A stretch of 19,797 bases of DNA from an uncultured Legionella sp. (GCA_903885895.1 CAISKC010000216.1:1-19797); one strand, 5' to 3'. Shown: positions 1 to 8,163, numbered from the stretch's first letter. Numbers and translations: made by a program. Notes: generated from the sequence alone by a model not told the origin.

Positions 1-120
1 AATCCAATATACATAGGTAAGGTACAACGTGCAGTTGATGGTCGACTAATAATCCTAATCACGACAATGCCGTCCTGTGGCGTTTTATTTTTACCCCGAA
101 TTATCAGATTTTTAGCGAGG

Positions 121-149
121 TTGTCAATGCGTAACTTCTAAATTAAGAT
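121..149 (+). promoter_or_regulatory. Candidate sigma70 promoter of the ankyrin gene
   Basis: TTGTCA (121-126) is followed after exactly 17 nt by TAAGAT (144-149). The -35 matches 5 of 6 consensus bases and the -10 matches 4 of 6. The predicted start near 156 would leave a leader of about 24 nt carrying the ribosome binding site. The 120 bases to the left hold no gene that I can recognise. Confidence 0.4.
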
Positions 150-179
150 CTTCTTAGGAAATATTTAGGGAAAGTATTG

Positions 180-1373
180 ATGTTTGAAAAAATGCATTTA
201 GAAAAATCATTATGGATGGCAGCGGGAAGTGGTGATCTTGATGTGTGTCAGAATTTGATTGAAAAGCAACAGATAAATATCAATGCTTGTGATAATAATT
301 TGCAACGTACGGCATTGCACTGGGCGGCCTTGTATGCGCAAATTGATGTAGTACGATATTTAGTTAAAAGTCATGCGATGATGACGGAGGATTGTGAGGG
401 CCGCACACCGTATGATTTGACCACCATACCGGAAATAAGAAGAGTATTGATGTATGAAGGTAAGGGGGCGGTTTATTACGCTAGAGTGCGTATCACAAAT
501 GCTTCAAAAGATTATTTAGCCTATGGATATCAGTATTCTAATGAATTTCAGAAACAGATCAGGTGTGAGATAGCAAAATGCAATAATTTAGATCAATTTA
601 GCGCTATGCTGAGTGAGTATCAACTCACCCCAAATAGTTATATTCAAGGCATCCCTTTATTATTATTAGTGGGGGGTAATCATATGATATCTAGTATTTT
701 GATGCATTATTTATTAAAAAATGGCACAAATATTAATGCACAAGCTCATTCTTATGAACATGATGCTTATGAAAGCACGGCACTGCATGCATTATTGGCA
801 TGTGAGTTGGTAAAAAAAGCTAAAATTTTTGTTATCCTTGCGTCCAAATTGGGATGTAACATTGATTCGAAAATTCAAGATGTAGAGGGAAAAACCATTT
901 TACATATGGGTGCATTGTTACGCAGCGCTAGTTTTATTACGCTTTGCTTAGAGCGTTTGGGAAGTGTAGCGATTAATGTGCAAGACAATCTAGGTAGAAC
1001 ACCTCTGCACTATGCTTTTCTTTTTGGCGATATGCAAACGCTAGAGGTATTATTAGAACATGGCGCTGATCCTAGCATGACAGATAACCAAGGCTGTACA
1101 CCGGAGGCTTTATTAAAGATGCCTACTAGAGAAATGCAAAAAGCTTTATTACGCTTTCATATTGATCCCTCTAGGAGCAGTCAGATCGACATGGAAGCTT
1201 TATATTGCCAACATCAAAAAATGACTCAAGTACAGTCTAGCGATATGCCTACGCAATCTGTTTATAGAGTGTGTGTTCAAAACAGGATAGCTTTACTACA
1301 AGCATTAGAGGAAGCTGATTCATTTTTTGAGTTATATAGTCCTTTGGAAGGGGGATCGAAGCTTAGTATTTAA
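180..1373 (+). CDS. Ankyrin-repeat protein, candidate effector
   Basis: A 397-residue protein with about six ankyrin repeats in two blocks: residues ~9-38 and 43-74 (TALHWAA then a VVRYLV helix), then ~157-189, 198-233, 238-270 and 273-304 (the clearest, with RTPLHYA and LLEHGADP). Residues ~85-155 and the tail after ~310 lack the repeat consensus. Ankyrin repeats bind other proteins, and no enzymatic domain is visible. There is no signal peptide or membrane segment, so the protein is cytosolic or exported by a non-Sec route. I chose ATG 180 because AGGG at 167-170 lies 9 nt upstream; an in-frame TTG lies directly before it at 177. The gene stands alone and converges on clpB. In Legionellales such proteins are often type IV-secreted effectors, but that role here is inferred from family habit only. 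The target is unknown. Confidence 0.85.
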   Translation: MFEKMHLEKSLWMAAGSGDLDVCQNLIEKQQININACDNNLQRTALHWAALYAQIDVVRYLVKSHAMMTEDCEGRTPYDLTTIPEIRRVLMYEGKGAVYYARVRITNASKDYLAYGYQYSNEFQKQIRCEIAKCNNLDQFSAMLSEYQLTPNSYIQGIPLLLLVGGNHMISSILMHYLLKNGTNINAQAHSYEHDAYESTALHALLACELVKKAKIFVILASKLGCNIDSKIQDVEGKTILHMGALLRSASFITLCLERLGSVAINVQDNLGRTPLHYAFLFGDMQTLEVLLEHGADPSMTDNQGCTPEALLKMPTREMQKALLRFHIDPSRSSQIDMEALYCQHQKMTQVQSSDMPTQSVYRVCVQNRIALLQALEEADSFFELYSPLEGGSKLSI

Positions 1374-1380
1374 GCTATGC

Positions 1381-1443
1381 CATTCTCGCCTTTGAGAGAA
1401 TGAGACAATAAGTCTTTGCGAGCGCTTGCAAAGACATATTGTC
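1381..1443. terminator. Two adjacent hairpins between convergent genes
   Basis: CATTCTC (1381-1387) pairs perfectly with GAGAATG (1396-1402). Immediately after, a longer stem is formed by GACAATA-a-GTCTTTGC (1404-1419) and GCAAAGAC-a-TATTGTC (1428-1443), giving 15 base pairs with one A-A mismatch and an 8-nt loop. The hairpins occupy the gap between the ankyrin stop and the clpB stop, as expected of a bidirectional transcription barrier. Neither strand has a clear T-run, so intrinsic termination is not certain. Confidence 0.5.
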
Positions 1444-1459
1444 AACATTAAACAGGCGT

Positions 1460-4042
1460 CTATTTTTTAGTATTCTGAAAATCCAATTCCGTACCTTTCA
1501 TGCTGACTACAATCGTATCGCCAGAGCGGAAGGCGCCATTCAATAAGGATTGCGCTAAAGGGTTCTCTAATTTTTGCAAAATAACGCGTTTGAGAGGGCG
1601 TGCACCATACACGGGATCGAAACCGATATCAGCCAAATATTGCAATGCTTCTTGACTGATTTGGAGCGTGATGTTTTGGTCGTGTAAACGTTGTTGCAAA
1701 TGTTGAATTTGGATAGCAGCAATATGCGCAATTTCTCCTTGCGTTAACGCATGAAAGACCACTGATTCATCAATTCGGTTGATAAATTCTGGGCGAAAAT
1801 GTTGTGCAACCAGCTCCATGACCATATTTTTGATTTCTGAGTAGGATTTATCCCGACTATGTTCTTGTATCAAATGTGAACCTAGATTGGATGTCATAAC
1901 GATGACTGTATTACGAAAATCAACGGTTCGGCCTTGGCCATCTGTCAAACGACCATCATCTAATACCTGTAATAAAATATTGAACACATCAGAATGGGCC
2001 TTTTCAATCTCATCTAACAAAATCACAGAATAAGGTCTGCGCCGTACGGCTTCAGTTAAATAACCGCCTTCTTCATAGCCTACATATCCAGGAGGCGCTC
2101 CGATCAACCGCGCTACGGAGTGTTTTTCCATAAACTCTGACATATCTATGCGGACCAGTGATTCGACTGTATCAAATAAAAATACGGCTAATGATTTACA
2201 TAATTCGGTTTTTCCTACGCCAGTTGGTCCAAGAAATAAAAAAGAACCAATAGGGCGATTGGGGTCAGATAATCCGGCACGGGCGCGGCGAATGGCATTG
2301 GATACGGCATCGACCGCTTCATCTTGGCCGATTAAACGTTGATGTAGTGCTTCTTCCATATGTAATAATTTTTCTTTTTCGCCTTCCAACATTTTAGCCA
2401 CAGGGATCCCTGTCCATTTAGAGACAATTTCTGCGATTTCCTCTTCTGTAACTTTATTCCGAACCAATTTCATTTCGTGTGGCTCATCGGAAGCGACTTC
2501 GTTCAATTGCTTTTCTAAAGCTGGAATCGTACCGTATTGCAGTTCAGACATGCGAGTTAAATCACCAGCTCGCCTAGCTGTTTCGAGCTCAAGTTTGGCT
2601 TTTTCTAAGGATTCTTTAATATGACTAGTACCTTGGAGGATGGCTTTTTCTGCCTTCCAAATTTCTTCTAAATCGGAGTAATTTTTTTCTAGTTCTTGGA
2701 TGGTTGTTTCTAAATCACCCAAACGTTTTTTGGAAGCCTCATCAGATTCTTTTTTTAATGCTTCGCGTTCGATTTTAAATTGAATCAAACGACGTTCGAG
2801 TTTATCCATGCTTTCTGGTTTTGAATCAATTTCCATGCGAATTTGACTACCCGCTTCATCGATAAGATCAATGGCTTTGTCAGGTAATTGTCGATCAGTG
2901 ATATATCGATGAGATAAGGTTGCTGCAGCGATGATCGCGGGGTCGGTGATGTCGACGCCGTGATGAATCTCATAACGTTCTTTTAACCCGCGTAAAATAG
3001 CAATGGTATCTTCAACATTCGGTTCCTTGACTAATATTTTTTGGAAACGGCGTTCTAATGCGGCATCTTTCTCAATATACTTGCGGTATTCATCCAAAGT
3101 GGTCGCACCAATGCAATGTAACTCACCACGTGCCAAAGCTGGTTTCAACATATTGCCGGCATCCATAGAGCCCTCAGCTTTTCCGGCTCCTACCATAGTA
3201 TGAATTTCATCGATAAATAAAATAATCTGGCCTTCTTGCTTGGATAAATCATGTAAGACCGCTTTCAACCGTTCTTCAAATTCTCCGCGAAATTTGGCGC
3301 CTGCAATCAATGCCCCCATATCTAAAGAGAGTAAACGTTTATTTTTTAATCCTTCAGGGACTTCGCCATTAATAATCCGTTGTGCTAAGCCTTCCACAAT
3401 GGCTGTTTTACCCACACCAGGTTCGCCAATGAGAACAGGGTTATTTTTGGTTCTGCGTTGGAGAACTTGGATAGTTCGACGGATTTCATCGTCGCGGCCG
3501 ATAACGGGATCAAGCCGGCCTTGTTCGGCGCGAGCAGTGAGATCTAGGGTATATTTTTCTAATGCTTGCCGTTGTTCTTCGGCATTAGGATCCTGAATTG
3601 TACTACCACCGCGTATGTCATCAATGGCTTTTTCAAGCGCTTTTTTTTCTACGCCGGCTTTTTTTAATAGTTTTGCCAAAGATCCATTGTCTTCAAGCGC
3701 GGCTAATAAAAATAGTTCACTAGAAATATATTGGTCTTTACGGGTTTGCGCTAATTTGTCGGTCAAATTTAATATACGCGATAAACCATTTGAAACATGG
3801 ATGTCGCCACCTATGCCAGACACCTTAGGCAAGTGATCGAGTGCTTCGTCCAGCATACGTAATACGACAGGGATTTGTGCGCCGGCTTTTGTTAAAATGG
3901 GTTTACAGGATCCGTCTTGTTGATCAAGTAATGCTTTCAGGAGATGTTCTGGTTCAATGAAGCCATTGTCTAAGCCTAAGGCTAAAGATTGTGCATCCGC
4001 TAGGGCCATTTGAAATTTTGAAGTCAATTTATCCATACGCAT
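1460..4042 (-). CDS. clpB: ATP-dependent disaggregase chaperone ClpB
   Basis: ClpB is the Hsp100 AAA+ hexamer that works with DnaK to extract and refold aggregated proteins in the cytosol. The 860-residue product matches the family length (E. coli 857). In order: Clp-N domain (residues 1-~145); first AAA+ with Walker A GEPGVGKT at 206-213 and Walker B FIDEIH with D278/E279; the coiled-coil M domain at about 410-525, which distinguishes ClpB from ClpA and ClpC; second AAA+ with Walker A GPTGVGKT at 605-612, pore loop GYVGYEEGG at 652-660 and Walker B LLDEIE with D677/E678; then the D2-small C-terminal domain. I chose ATG 4042 because MRMDKLTSKFQ is the conserved family N-terminus and AAGG lies upstream; the reading frame stays open about 20 codons further, but nothing supports an earlier start. 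The gene is divergent from sppA and preceded by a sigma32-type promoter. All motifs are intact. Confidence 0.98.
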   Translation of the reverse strand: MRMDKLTSKFQMALADAQSLALGLDNGFIEPEHLLKALLDQQDGSCKPILTKAGAQIPVVLRMLDEALDHLPKVSGIGGDIHVSNGLSRILNLTDKLAQTRKDQYISSELFLLAALEDNGSLAKLLKKAGVEKKALEKAIDDIRGGSTIQDPNAEEQRQALEKYTLDLTARAEQGRLDPVIGRDDEIRRTIQVLQRRTKNNPVLIGEPGVGKTAIVEGLAQRIINGEVPEGLKNKRLLSLDMGALIAGAKFRGEFEERLKAVLHDLSKQEGQIILFIDEIHTMVGAGKAEGSMDAGNMLKPALARGELHCIGATTLDEYRKYIEKDAALERRFQKILVKEPNVEDTIAILRGLKERYEIHHGVDITDPAIIAAATLSHRYITDRQLPDKAIDLIDEAGSQIRMEIDSKPESMDKLERRLIQFKIEREALKKESDEASKKRLGDLETTIQELEKNYSDLEEIWKAEKAILQGTSHIKESLEKAKLELETARRAGDLTRMSELQYGTIPALEKQLNEVASDEPHEMKLVRNKVTEEEIAEIVSKWTGIPVAKMLEGEKEKLLHMEEALHQRLIGQDEAVDAVSNAIRRARAGLSDPNRPIGSFLFLGPTGVGKTELCKSLAVFLFDTVESLVRIDMSEFMEKHSVARLIGAPPGYVGYEEGGYLTEAVRRRPYSVILLDEIEKAHSDVFNILLQVLDDGRLTDGQGRTVDFRNTVIVMTSNLGSHLIQEHSRDKSYSEIKNMVMELVAQHFRPEFINRIDESVVFHALTQGEIAHIAAIQIQHLQQRLHDQNITLQISQEALQYLADIGFDPVYGARPLKRVILQKLENPLAQSLLNGAFRSGDTIVVSMKGTELDFQNTKK

Positions 4043-4077
4043 AGTGTTCGCCTTTTCATTCAAAGTTATATAAAGTA

Positions 4078-4106
4078 AGATGTGGGTACATTTCCTAAAA
4101 TTCAAG
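4078..4106 (-). promoter_or_regulatory. Heat-shock (sigma32-type) promoter of clpB
   Basis: On the minus strand CTTGAA (4106-4101) is followed after 14 nt by CCCACATCT (4086-4078). This is very close to the RpoH consensus CTTGAA / CCCCATnT with its usual spacing. The predicted transcription start near 4070 gives a leader of about 28 nt before the clpB ATG. Sigma32 control of clpB is the known arrangement in gammaproteobacteria. Confidence 0.7.
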
Positions 4107-4119
4107 TAGCTTTCTCACT

Positions 4120-5073
4120 ATGGACGAAAATAAAGATCAAAAAAACTCCGCGCAAGAATTGCTAAATCAAATTGTTGTTGAACATTTCAATGAAAAAAGG
4201 GAAAAAAAGACTCGCCGAAAATGGTTGCGTATTCTGTTTGTGGTGATGGCTGTTCTAGGGGTTTTTTACTTTTTTTATGCTCATAACGCAGACGTTGTTC
4301 TGCGCGCAGCGCCTCATGTAGGATTAATTGATCTTAAAGGAGAGATTTCTGATACTCAAAGTGCGAGCGCTGATAATCTGAGTAAGAGCTTAGAGGCTGC
4401 GTATGCATCAGAGGGTTTACGCGCCATTATCTTCCGTATTGATAGTCCTGGTGGGAGTCCGGTGCAAGCTGATTATATGTTTAATACGATTCGCTATTAT
4501 CATGAAAAATATCCTGATATCAAATCGTATGGGGTGTGTATAGATCTGTGTGCATCGGCTGCGTATTATGTAGCGAGTGCTGCTGATGAAGTGTATGCGA
4601 ATCCTGCAAGTATGGTTGGATCAATTGGCGTGCTCTATAATGGTTTTGGGTTTGTAGATGTGATGCAAAAAATAGGGATTGCTCGACGTTTGGAAACTGC
4701 AGGTGTTAACAAAGGGTTTATGGATCCTTTTTCGCCTGTTGATGCAAAGCAAGAACAGAGTTTGCAAACCATGCTGGATATCATTCATCAACGCTTTATC
4801 CAACAAGTCAGATTGGGGCGAGGCAAACGCTTAAAAGAATCAGATAATATTTTCTCAGGCATGGTTTGGACGGGTGTACAAGCCAAAGAGCTTGGTTTGG
4901 TGGACGGGTTTGCTAGCACTGGGCAATTATTGCGTGATGTGATAAAAGTAGAGTCTGTTGTTGACTATACTGAAAAAACCAGTGTTTTGGACCAATTGGC
5001 TAAAAATTTGGGTACAGAAGTGATGAGTCATTTATCTCTGGTGTTAGGTATCAAACGACCAGGCATTTATTAA
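4120..5073 (+). CDS. sppA: Signal peptide peptidase SppA, 36-kDa type (S49)
   Basis: A membrane-anchored serine protease of family S49 that degrades leftover signal peptides. The product has 317 residues, the short single-domain form rather than the 67-kDa E. coli form. Residues 1-34 are charged, ~35-53 (WLRILFVVMAVLGVFYFFY) form one membrane segment, and the protease domain follows on the periplasmic side. IDSPGGSP (107-114) is the conserved oxyanion-region motif. The nucleophile should be Ser146 in CASAAYY and the general-base Lys should be K198 in AGVNKGFMDPFSP, the Ser/Lys dyad of the family. The start has no strong Shine-Dalgarno, but the N-terminus has normal length. The gene is divergent from clpB with a 77-bp gap, so its promoter must overlap the clpB control region. 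The family call is secure; the exact substrate is not. Confidence 0.92.
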   Translation: MDENKDQKNSAQELLNQIVVEHFNEKREKKTRRKWLRILFVVMAVLGVFYFFYAHNADVVLRAAPHVGLIDLKGEISDTQSASADNLSKSLEAAYASEGLRAIIFRIDSPGGSPVQADYMFNTIRYYHEKYPDIKSYGVCIDLCASAAYYVASAADEVYANPASMVGSIGVLYNGFGFVDVMQKIGIARRLETAGVNKGFMDPFSPVDAKQEQSLQTMLDIIHQRFIQQVRLGRGKRLKESDNIFSGMVWTGVQAKELGLVDGFASTGQLLRDVIKVESVVDYTEKTSVLDQLAKNLGTEVMSHLSLVLGIKRPGIY

Positions 5074-5445
5074 GCACACAACCAGTGCGAAGCTTTGGTG
5101 CAGCTTTATCCATATCTTTCGCGGCAGAAGCATTTGTAAAAAGAAGTGGTTGATCGTGGGGGAGGGCTAGAGACACTGCTATGCAGTTAAGGCATATTTC
5201 CTTAAATATAACATCGATCAGTTCGTTCTGAGGAGGCGTTTACGCCGTCTCGAAATGGGCATCAAGGCTTCGAGACTTCGAGACGAGGCTAGCGCCTCTC
5301 CTCAGCCCGAACGGAATAGTGTTTGTCTTTAACTTAACGGCAGTGACGGCTAGAGGGCGGGTACAGGGTGTGTCTTTTACCTTTCTCAAACTTTTTTCCG
5401 TGCTTTCCTATCTCAATAGAATCCTAGATCCAGGGAATCCTCAAT
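5074..5445. other. Gene-free stretch between sppA and nnrD
   Basis: There is no convincing coding sequence on either strand. The main content is a nested palindromic element (5167-5353). Upstream of nnrD, TTTTCC - 17 nt - TAGAAT (TAGAAT at 5416-5421) is a weak candidate promoter: the -10 is good and the -35 is poor. Confidence 0.5.
5167..5353. repeat. Nested palindromic element, MITE- or REP-like
   Basis: The inner palindrome spans 5221-5311. Its left arm is GTTCGttCTGAGGAG, a mini-hairpin GGCGtttaCGCC (5234-5245), then GTCTCGAA. The right arm read in reverse is GTTCGggCTGAGGAG, an AGGCGCTAGCCT mini-palindrome, then GTCTCGAA. Folded, this is a cruciform with a side hairpin on each arm. It sits inside looser outer inverted blocks: CTAG-CACTGC-GTTAAG at 5167-5191 against CTTAAC-GCAGTG-CTAG at 5333-5353. 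No transposase is present. Candidates are a non-autonomous mobile element, a REP-type repeat, or the sppA terminator. The inner palindrome is certain; the outer one is imperfect. Confidence 0.6.
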
Positions 5446-6267
5446 ATGATACGTGCTATTACTTTTGAAGAAGTGCAAACATTTTTTAAACCTAGGCCGG
5501 CGGATGCGCACAAGGGGTTGTTTGGGCGTGTTTTGGTAGTTGGGGGCGATCATGGCATGCCCGGCGCTGTGCGTTTGGCTGCGGAGGGCGCTTTGCGTGT
5601 CGGTGCGGGATTGGTGACAGTCTTGACGCGTCCAGCGCATATCACTGCAGTGGTGAGCGAGCGTCCTGAATTATTGTGTTATGGCCCCCATTTTTCTTTG
5701 AAAACGCTTAAACGATTGTTGGCACAAGCAACGGTTGTCGTATTGGGCTCAGGACTGGGTCAAAGTATGTGGTCAAAGCGTTTGTTTTATACAGTACTAG
5801 AATCAGAACTACCGATGGTGATTGATGCTGATGGTTTGAATTGGTTAGCGCGTACGCCTGATTTACCGCAATCTCCTTCTTGGATTTTGACCCCTCATCC
5901 AGGTGAGGCCGCACGTTTGCTGGGAACTAGCAACGCAGAGGTTCAAAATAATCGTAGTGCCGCCTTATCAGCACTACAGCAGCGGTATGGCGGTGTTGTA
6001 GTGCTCAAGGGGGCTGGAACATTGATAGGGATGGCTGGTCAAGAACCAGTTCAGTGTTTGGCCGGTAATCCCGCTATGGCTAGTGCTGGGATGGGTGATG
6101 TACTGAGTGGTATGATAGCCGGTTTATTGGGACAGGGCTTATCCCTATTGGAAGCTGCGCAAGCTGGGGTTGTACTGCATGCGAGCGCGGCGGATCGTGT
6201 GGTGACCAAACAGGGTAGTCGTGGATTGTTGGCGTTAGATCTTCTCCCAGAATTGGCTCAGATGTAA
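5446..6267 (+). CDS. nnrD: ADP/ATP-dependent NAD(P)H-hydrate dehydratase
   Basis: This enzyme repairs damaged NADHX and NADPHX by nucleotide-dependent dehydration in the cytosol. The 273-residue product is the stand-alone CARKD domain with ribokinase-like fold: GRVLVVGGDHGMPGAVRLAAEGALR (residues 28-52), IDADGLN at 126-132, the TPHPGEAARLLG nucleotide-site segment at 149-160, VLKGAGTLI at 186-194, and NPAMASAGMGD with the expected catalytic Asp218. In many bacteria this domain is fused to the NnrE epimerase; no epimerase domain is present here or elsewhere in the window. ATG 5446 follows AGGGA (5432-5436) with a 9-nt gap. The gene is alone on its strand, ahead of convergent minus-strand genes. 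Confidence 0.95.
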   Translation: MIRAITFEEVQTFFKPRPADAHKGLFGRVLVVGGDHGMPGAVRLAAEGALRVGAGLVTVLTRPAHITAVVSERPELLCYGPHFSLKTLKRLLAQATVVVLGSGLGQSMWSKRLFYTVLESELPMVIDADGLNWLARTPDLPQSPSWILTPHPGEAARLLGTSNAEVQNNRSAALSALQQRYGGVVVLKGAGTLIGMAGQEPVQCLAGNPAMASAGMGDVLSGMIAGLLGQGLSLLEAAQAGVVLHASAADRVVTKQGSRGLLALDLLPELAQM

Positions 6268-6315
6268 GGTCTGTTGAGATGCTTGCTTTCCTCTCGTGGC
6301 CAAAAAACCAACCCC

Positions 6316-6343
6316 GTCATCCAAAGCGCGGCGAAGGCTCTCC
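6316..6343 (+). repeat. Dispersed 28-bp repeat, copy 1
   Basis: It matches positions 18329-18356 at 22 of 28 bases without gaps; the shared pattern is GTCATCCA-AGCG then CGA-GG-TCTCC. It resembles the short REP-like sequences scattered through many proteobacterial genomes. Both copies lie in gaps between convergent genes. Confidence 0.5.
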
Positions 6344-6376
6344 CTAATTTAGTTCATGACAAAAGCGCTTGATGAC
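6316..6376. terminator. Palindromic element between convergent genes
   Basis: GTCATCcAAaGCGC (6316-6329) pairs with GCGCTTGATGAC (6365-6376), with one-base bulges, across a ~35-nt loop. It lies between the nnrD stop and the OmpA-lipoprotein stop, so it could stop transcription from both sides. The left arm begins a 28-bp repeat that recurs at 18329. Confidence 0.4.
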
Positions 6377-6397
6377 ATACCTTAGCTGATTGTCACT

Positions 6398-7054
6398 TCA
6401 ATTTGGTGGGACATTTGATTTCTGCTGAGAAGTCGCAGAAGAACTATGGCACGAAGCAGGGGGGCATGGTGGGGCTGGGCTCACTGCTCCAGCGCAAACT
6501 GGGCTGGTCCACTGAATTTCGACGCGCCGATTGTACGAGCTAGAATGCATGGATTTGTTGCTACCAATAGGATAAAGGTCGCCATAGCCTTGTGTTTTAA
6601 GTAAGGAAGGTGAAACACCGTTTGCCCATAAATAAGATGAGATAGTTTCTGCTTGTCCTTGGGTCAAGGTTTTTTGTGTATCTGAATCGCTAGAATCATC
6701 TGTAAATCCAGCAACATTTATTTGGCAGGTTTTGGGGTACTTTCGAATTAATTTCACAACATTGTTTAAACCCTTATAGACATTGCTGATCTCATTTAAT
6801 TCAGACGAATTATTTTCAAAATACGTATCAGTTGGAATAATGAGGAGCATCGTATCTCCGTATTCAACAAATTGAATGTCTTCATCTTCTAATTGGCTGA
6901 TAATATAGGGGTTGGTATTTTGATAAAAAAGCCAACTATAAGAAGGCTTAAAATCATTATCGGTAGAAGGCGAAGAAGAACATCCAGCACCTATTATTGC
7001 AAAGCTGAGCAAGGCTAATGTTTTCCAAATGAATACTTGTTTGATCAAGGTCAA
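6398..7054 (-). CDS. OmpA-domain lipoprotein, possibly IcmN/DotK-like
   Basis: A 218-residue envelope protein. Residues 1-24 form a lipoprotein signal ending IIGAG, with Cys25 as the lipidated residue; Gly at -3 is a slightly unusual lipobox. After a short linker, ~65-182 is an OmpA-C-like peptidoglycan-binding domain with GDTMLLIIPTDTYF, AGFTDD (Asp119) and a closing NRRVEI (R176/R177). The tail 185-218 is rich in Pro, Ser and Cys, with three extra cysteines. The protein likely anchors the outer membrane to peptidoglycan. Its size, lipidation and the GDT-IIPTDTYF opening of the domain remind me of IcmN/DotK of the Dot/Icm type IV secretion system, but no other dot/icm gene is in the window, so a generic Pal-like protein is equally possible. 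Initiation uses TTG: 7054 (4 nt after GAGG) or 7048 (10 nt after). It lies 42 bp downstream of the DUF1460 gene and may share its transcript. Confidence 0.85.
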   Translation of the reverse strand: MTLIKQVFIWKTLALLSFAIIGAGCSSSPSTDNDFKPSYSWLFYQNTNPYIISQLEDEDIQFVEYGDTMLLIIPTDTYFENNSSELNEISNVYKGLNNVVKLIRKYPKTCQINVAGFTDDSSDSDTQKTLTQGQAETISSYLWANGVSPSLLKTQGYGDLYPIGSNKSMHSSSYNRRVEIQWTSPVCAGAVSPAPPCPPASCHSSSATSQQKSNVPPN

Positions 7055-7096
7055 TGCCCCTCAGATTGTGACAGCATGCAGTATAATCATAGCTGG

Positions 7097-8089
7097 CTAG
7101 TCATGTTGACACAAGCTTGTAGGCAGCACAATTTGGATATTAATGCCCTGAATGCTGGGTTGGGGTAGCATGCTGATCAGATAGTCTGCCAAACTAAGCT
7201 TAAAACTTTTGCCTGCTAAACTAGAGGCATTATAGAAATAGACGTCACCTTGTTCTCGTATCGCGAAACCTATATGAGAGACATTAAGATGTGTGCCGAT
7301 TGCTTTTGTCAGATCCCAATTAGGCCGTACGATTTCAATGATGGCGCCATCAGGTATTTGGTCAAGAATATAGCGACTATTTTTATCTTGAGTCGTTAAT
7401 GCTTGGATGGGAATGTAGGCAATCTTGGATGTTTTCATCGTCATCGACTGTCCCAGTTGTTGTAATTGGTGCAAACGTTTTTTGGCTAGATCTGGCGTGG
7501 CTGCACAGAGGCGGATTTTGCTGATCTCAAAATGTTGATACCAATTTGCTGGGTCAATGACGGTTTCTGCATAGCGCGCAATAGGGTGTTGATGCTGATC
7601 AACGATAGTCGTTGTGATGTCTTGCAGTAATCCTTGCCGTTGATTATAGCCATTCCAATCTGGCGATGTAAAATGGTGGCGTTGGGTATAGTCAATGTTT
7701 CCATTGGCATAGCGGATATGCTGTATGCAATGCTTGAACCGTTGTTCAGAATCTGCAAATGCTAAAGCCAAAACCGTTTCTACATAAGTTTGACAATCAA
7801 ATGCGTCCAAGCGATATAAGGGTGCTTGATCAAACTGCCCCTGCATGCCTTCTCCTAAAGCAGTTAAGGCATAAGGTTTGTCTAACAATAATTGACTGAA
7901 ATATCGGATGCGTTTTGTTAACGTGATAGGTAATTTTTTTGAATAGAGCTCGTTTAATGTTTTATCCGTTTGGATAGCTTGTTTTGGAACACAAAAAGGA
8001 TAATTAGAGACAGAATGAGCAAAAGAAGCATGCAAGAGTGTAGCTAGCAAGCCAAGTATTTTACAGAATTTGACGACAGAGCATTGCAT
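7097..8089 (-). CDS. Secreted DUF1460 putative peptidoglycan amidase
   Basis: A 330-residue protein with a Sec signal peptide (residues 1-24, ending ASFA). The mature part is a DUF1460 domain, a family with an NlpC/P60-like papain fold predicted to act as an N-acetylmuramoyl-L-alanine amidase or related peptidoglycan hydrolase. The expected nucleophile is Cys99 in DAFDCQTYVETVLAL and the catalytic His is H272 in VSHIGFAIR; both are present. It would act in the periplasm. The start ATG 8089 has no strong Shine-Dalgarno, but a good promoter lies just upstream, and the signal peptide begins immediately. The OmpA-domain lipoprotein gene follows 42 bp downstream, so the two probably form an envelope-related transcription unit. 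The family assignment is firm; the exact bond cleaved is not established here. Confidence 0.88.
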   Translation of the reverse strand: MQCSVVKFCKILGLLATLLHASFAHSVSNYPFCVPKQAIQTDKTLNELYSKKLPITLTKRIRYFSQLLLDKPYALTALGEGMQGQFDQAPLYRLDAFDCQTYVETVLALAFADSEQRFKHCIQHIRYANGNIDYTQRHHFTSPDWNGYNQRQGLLQDITTTIVDQHQHPIARYAETVIDPANWYQHFEISKIRLCAATPDLAKKRLHQLQQLGQSMTMKTSKIAYIPIQALTTQDKNSRYILDQIPDGAIIEIVRPNWDLTKAIGTHLNVSHIGFAIREQGDVYFYNASSLAGKSFKLSLADYLISMLPQPSIQGINIQIVLPTSLCQHD

Positions 8090-8125
8090 CAGAGGGCGCT
8101 CAATATTATCCTAGAGAAGCGTTTG

Positions 8126-8154
8126 AGTATACTCTGTACTCGATATTCGCTCAA
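8126..8154 (-). promoter_or_regulatory. Candidate sigma70 promoter of the DUF1460 gene
   Basis: On the minus strand TTGAGC (8154-8149) is followed after exactly 17 nt by TATACT (8131-8126). The predicted start is near 8119, about 30 nt before the ATG. The -10 lies within a perfect palindrome GAGTATACTC (8125-8134), so a TATACT also exists on the plus strand (8128-8133) and may serve the divergent spmA, though no good -35 is seen there. Confidence 0.55.
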
Positions 8155-8163
8155 GGAGCCAAT

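Noticed and set aside
61..98. Possible intrinsic terminator (GCC...GGC followed by TTTTATTTTT)
   Set aside because: The stem is only 3-5 pairs with bulges and no upstream gene is visible in the window to support it.
3240..3596. Plus-strand open frame of 118 codons
   Set aside because: It lies antisense inside clpB, whose protein is fully conserved there; the product is low-complexity and matches nothing known.
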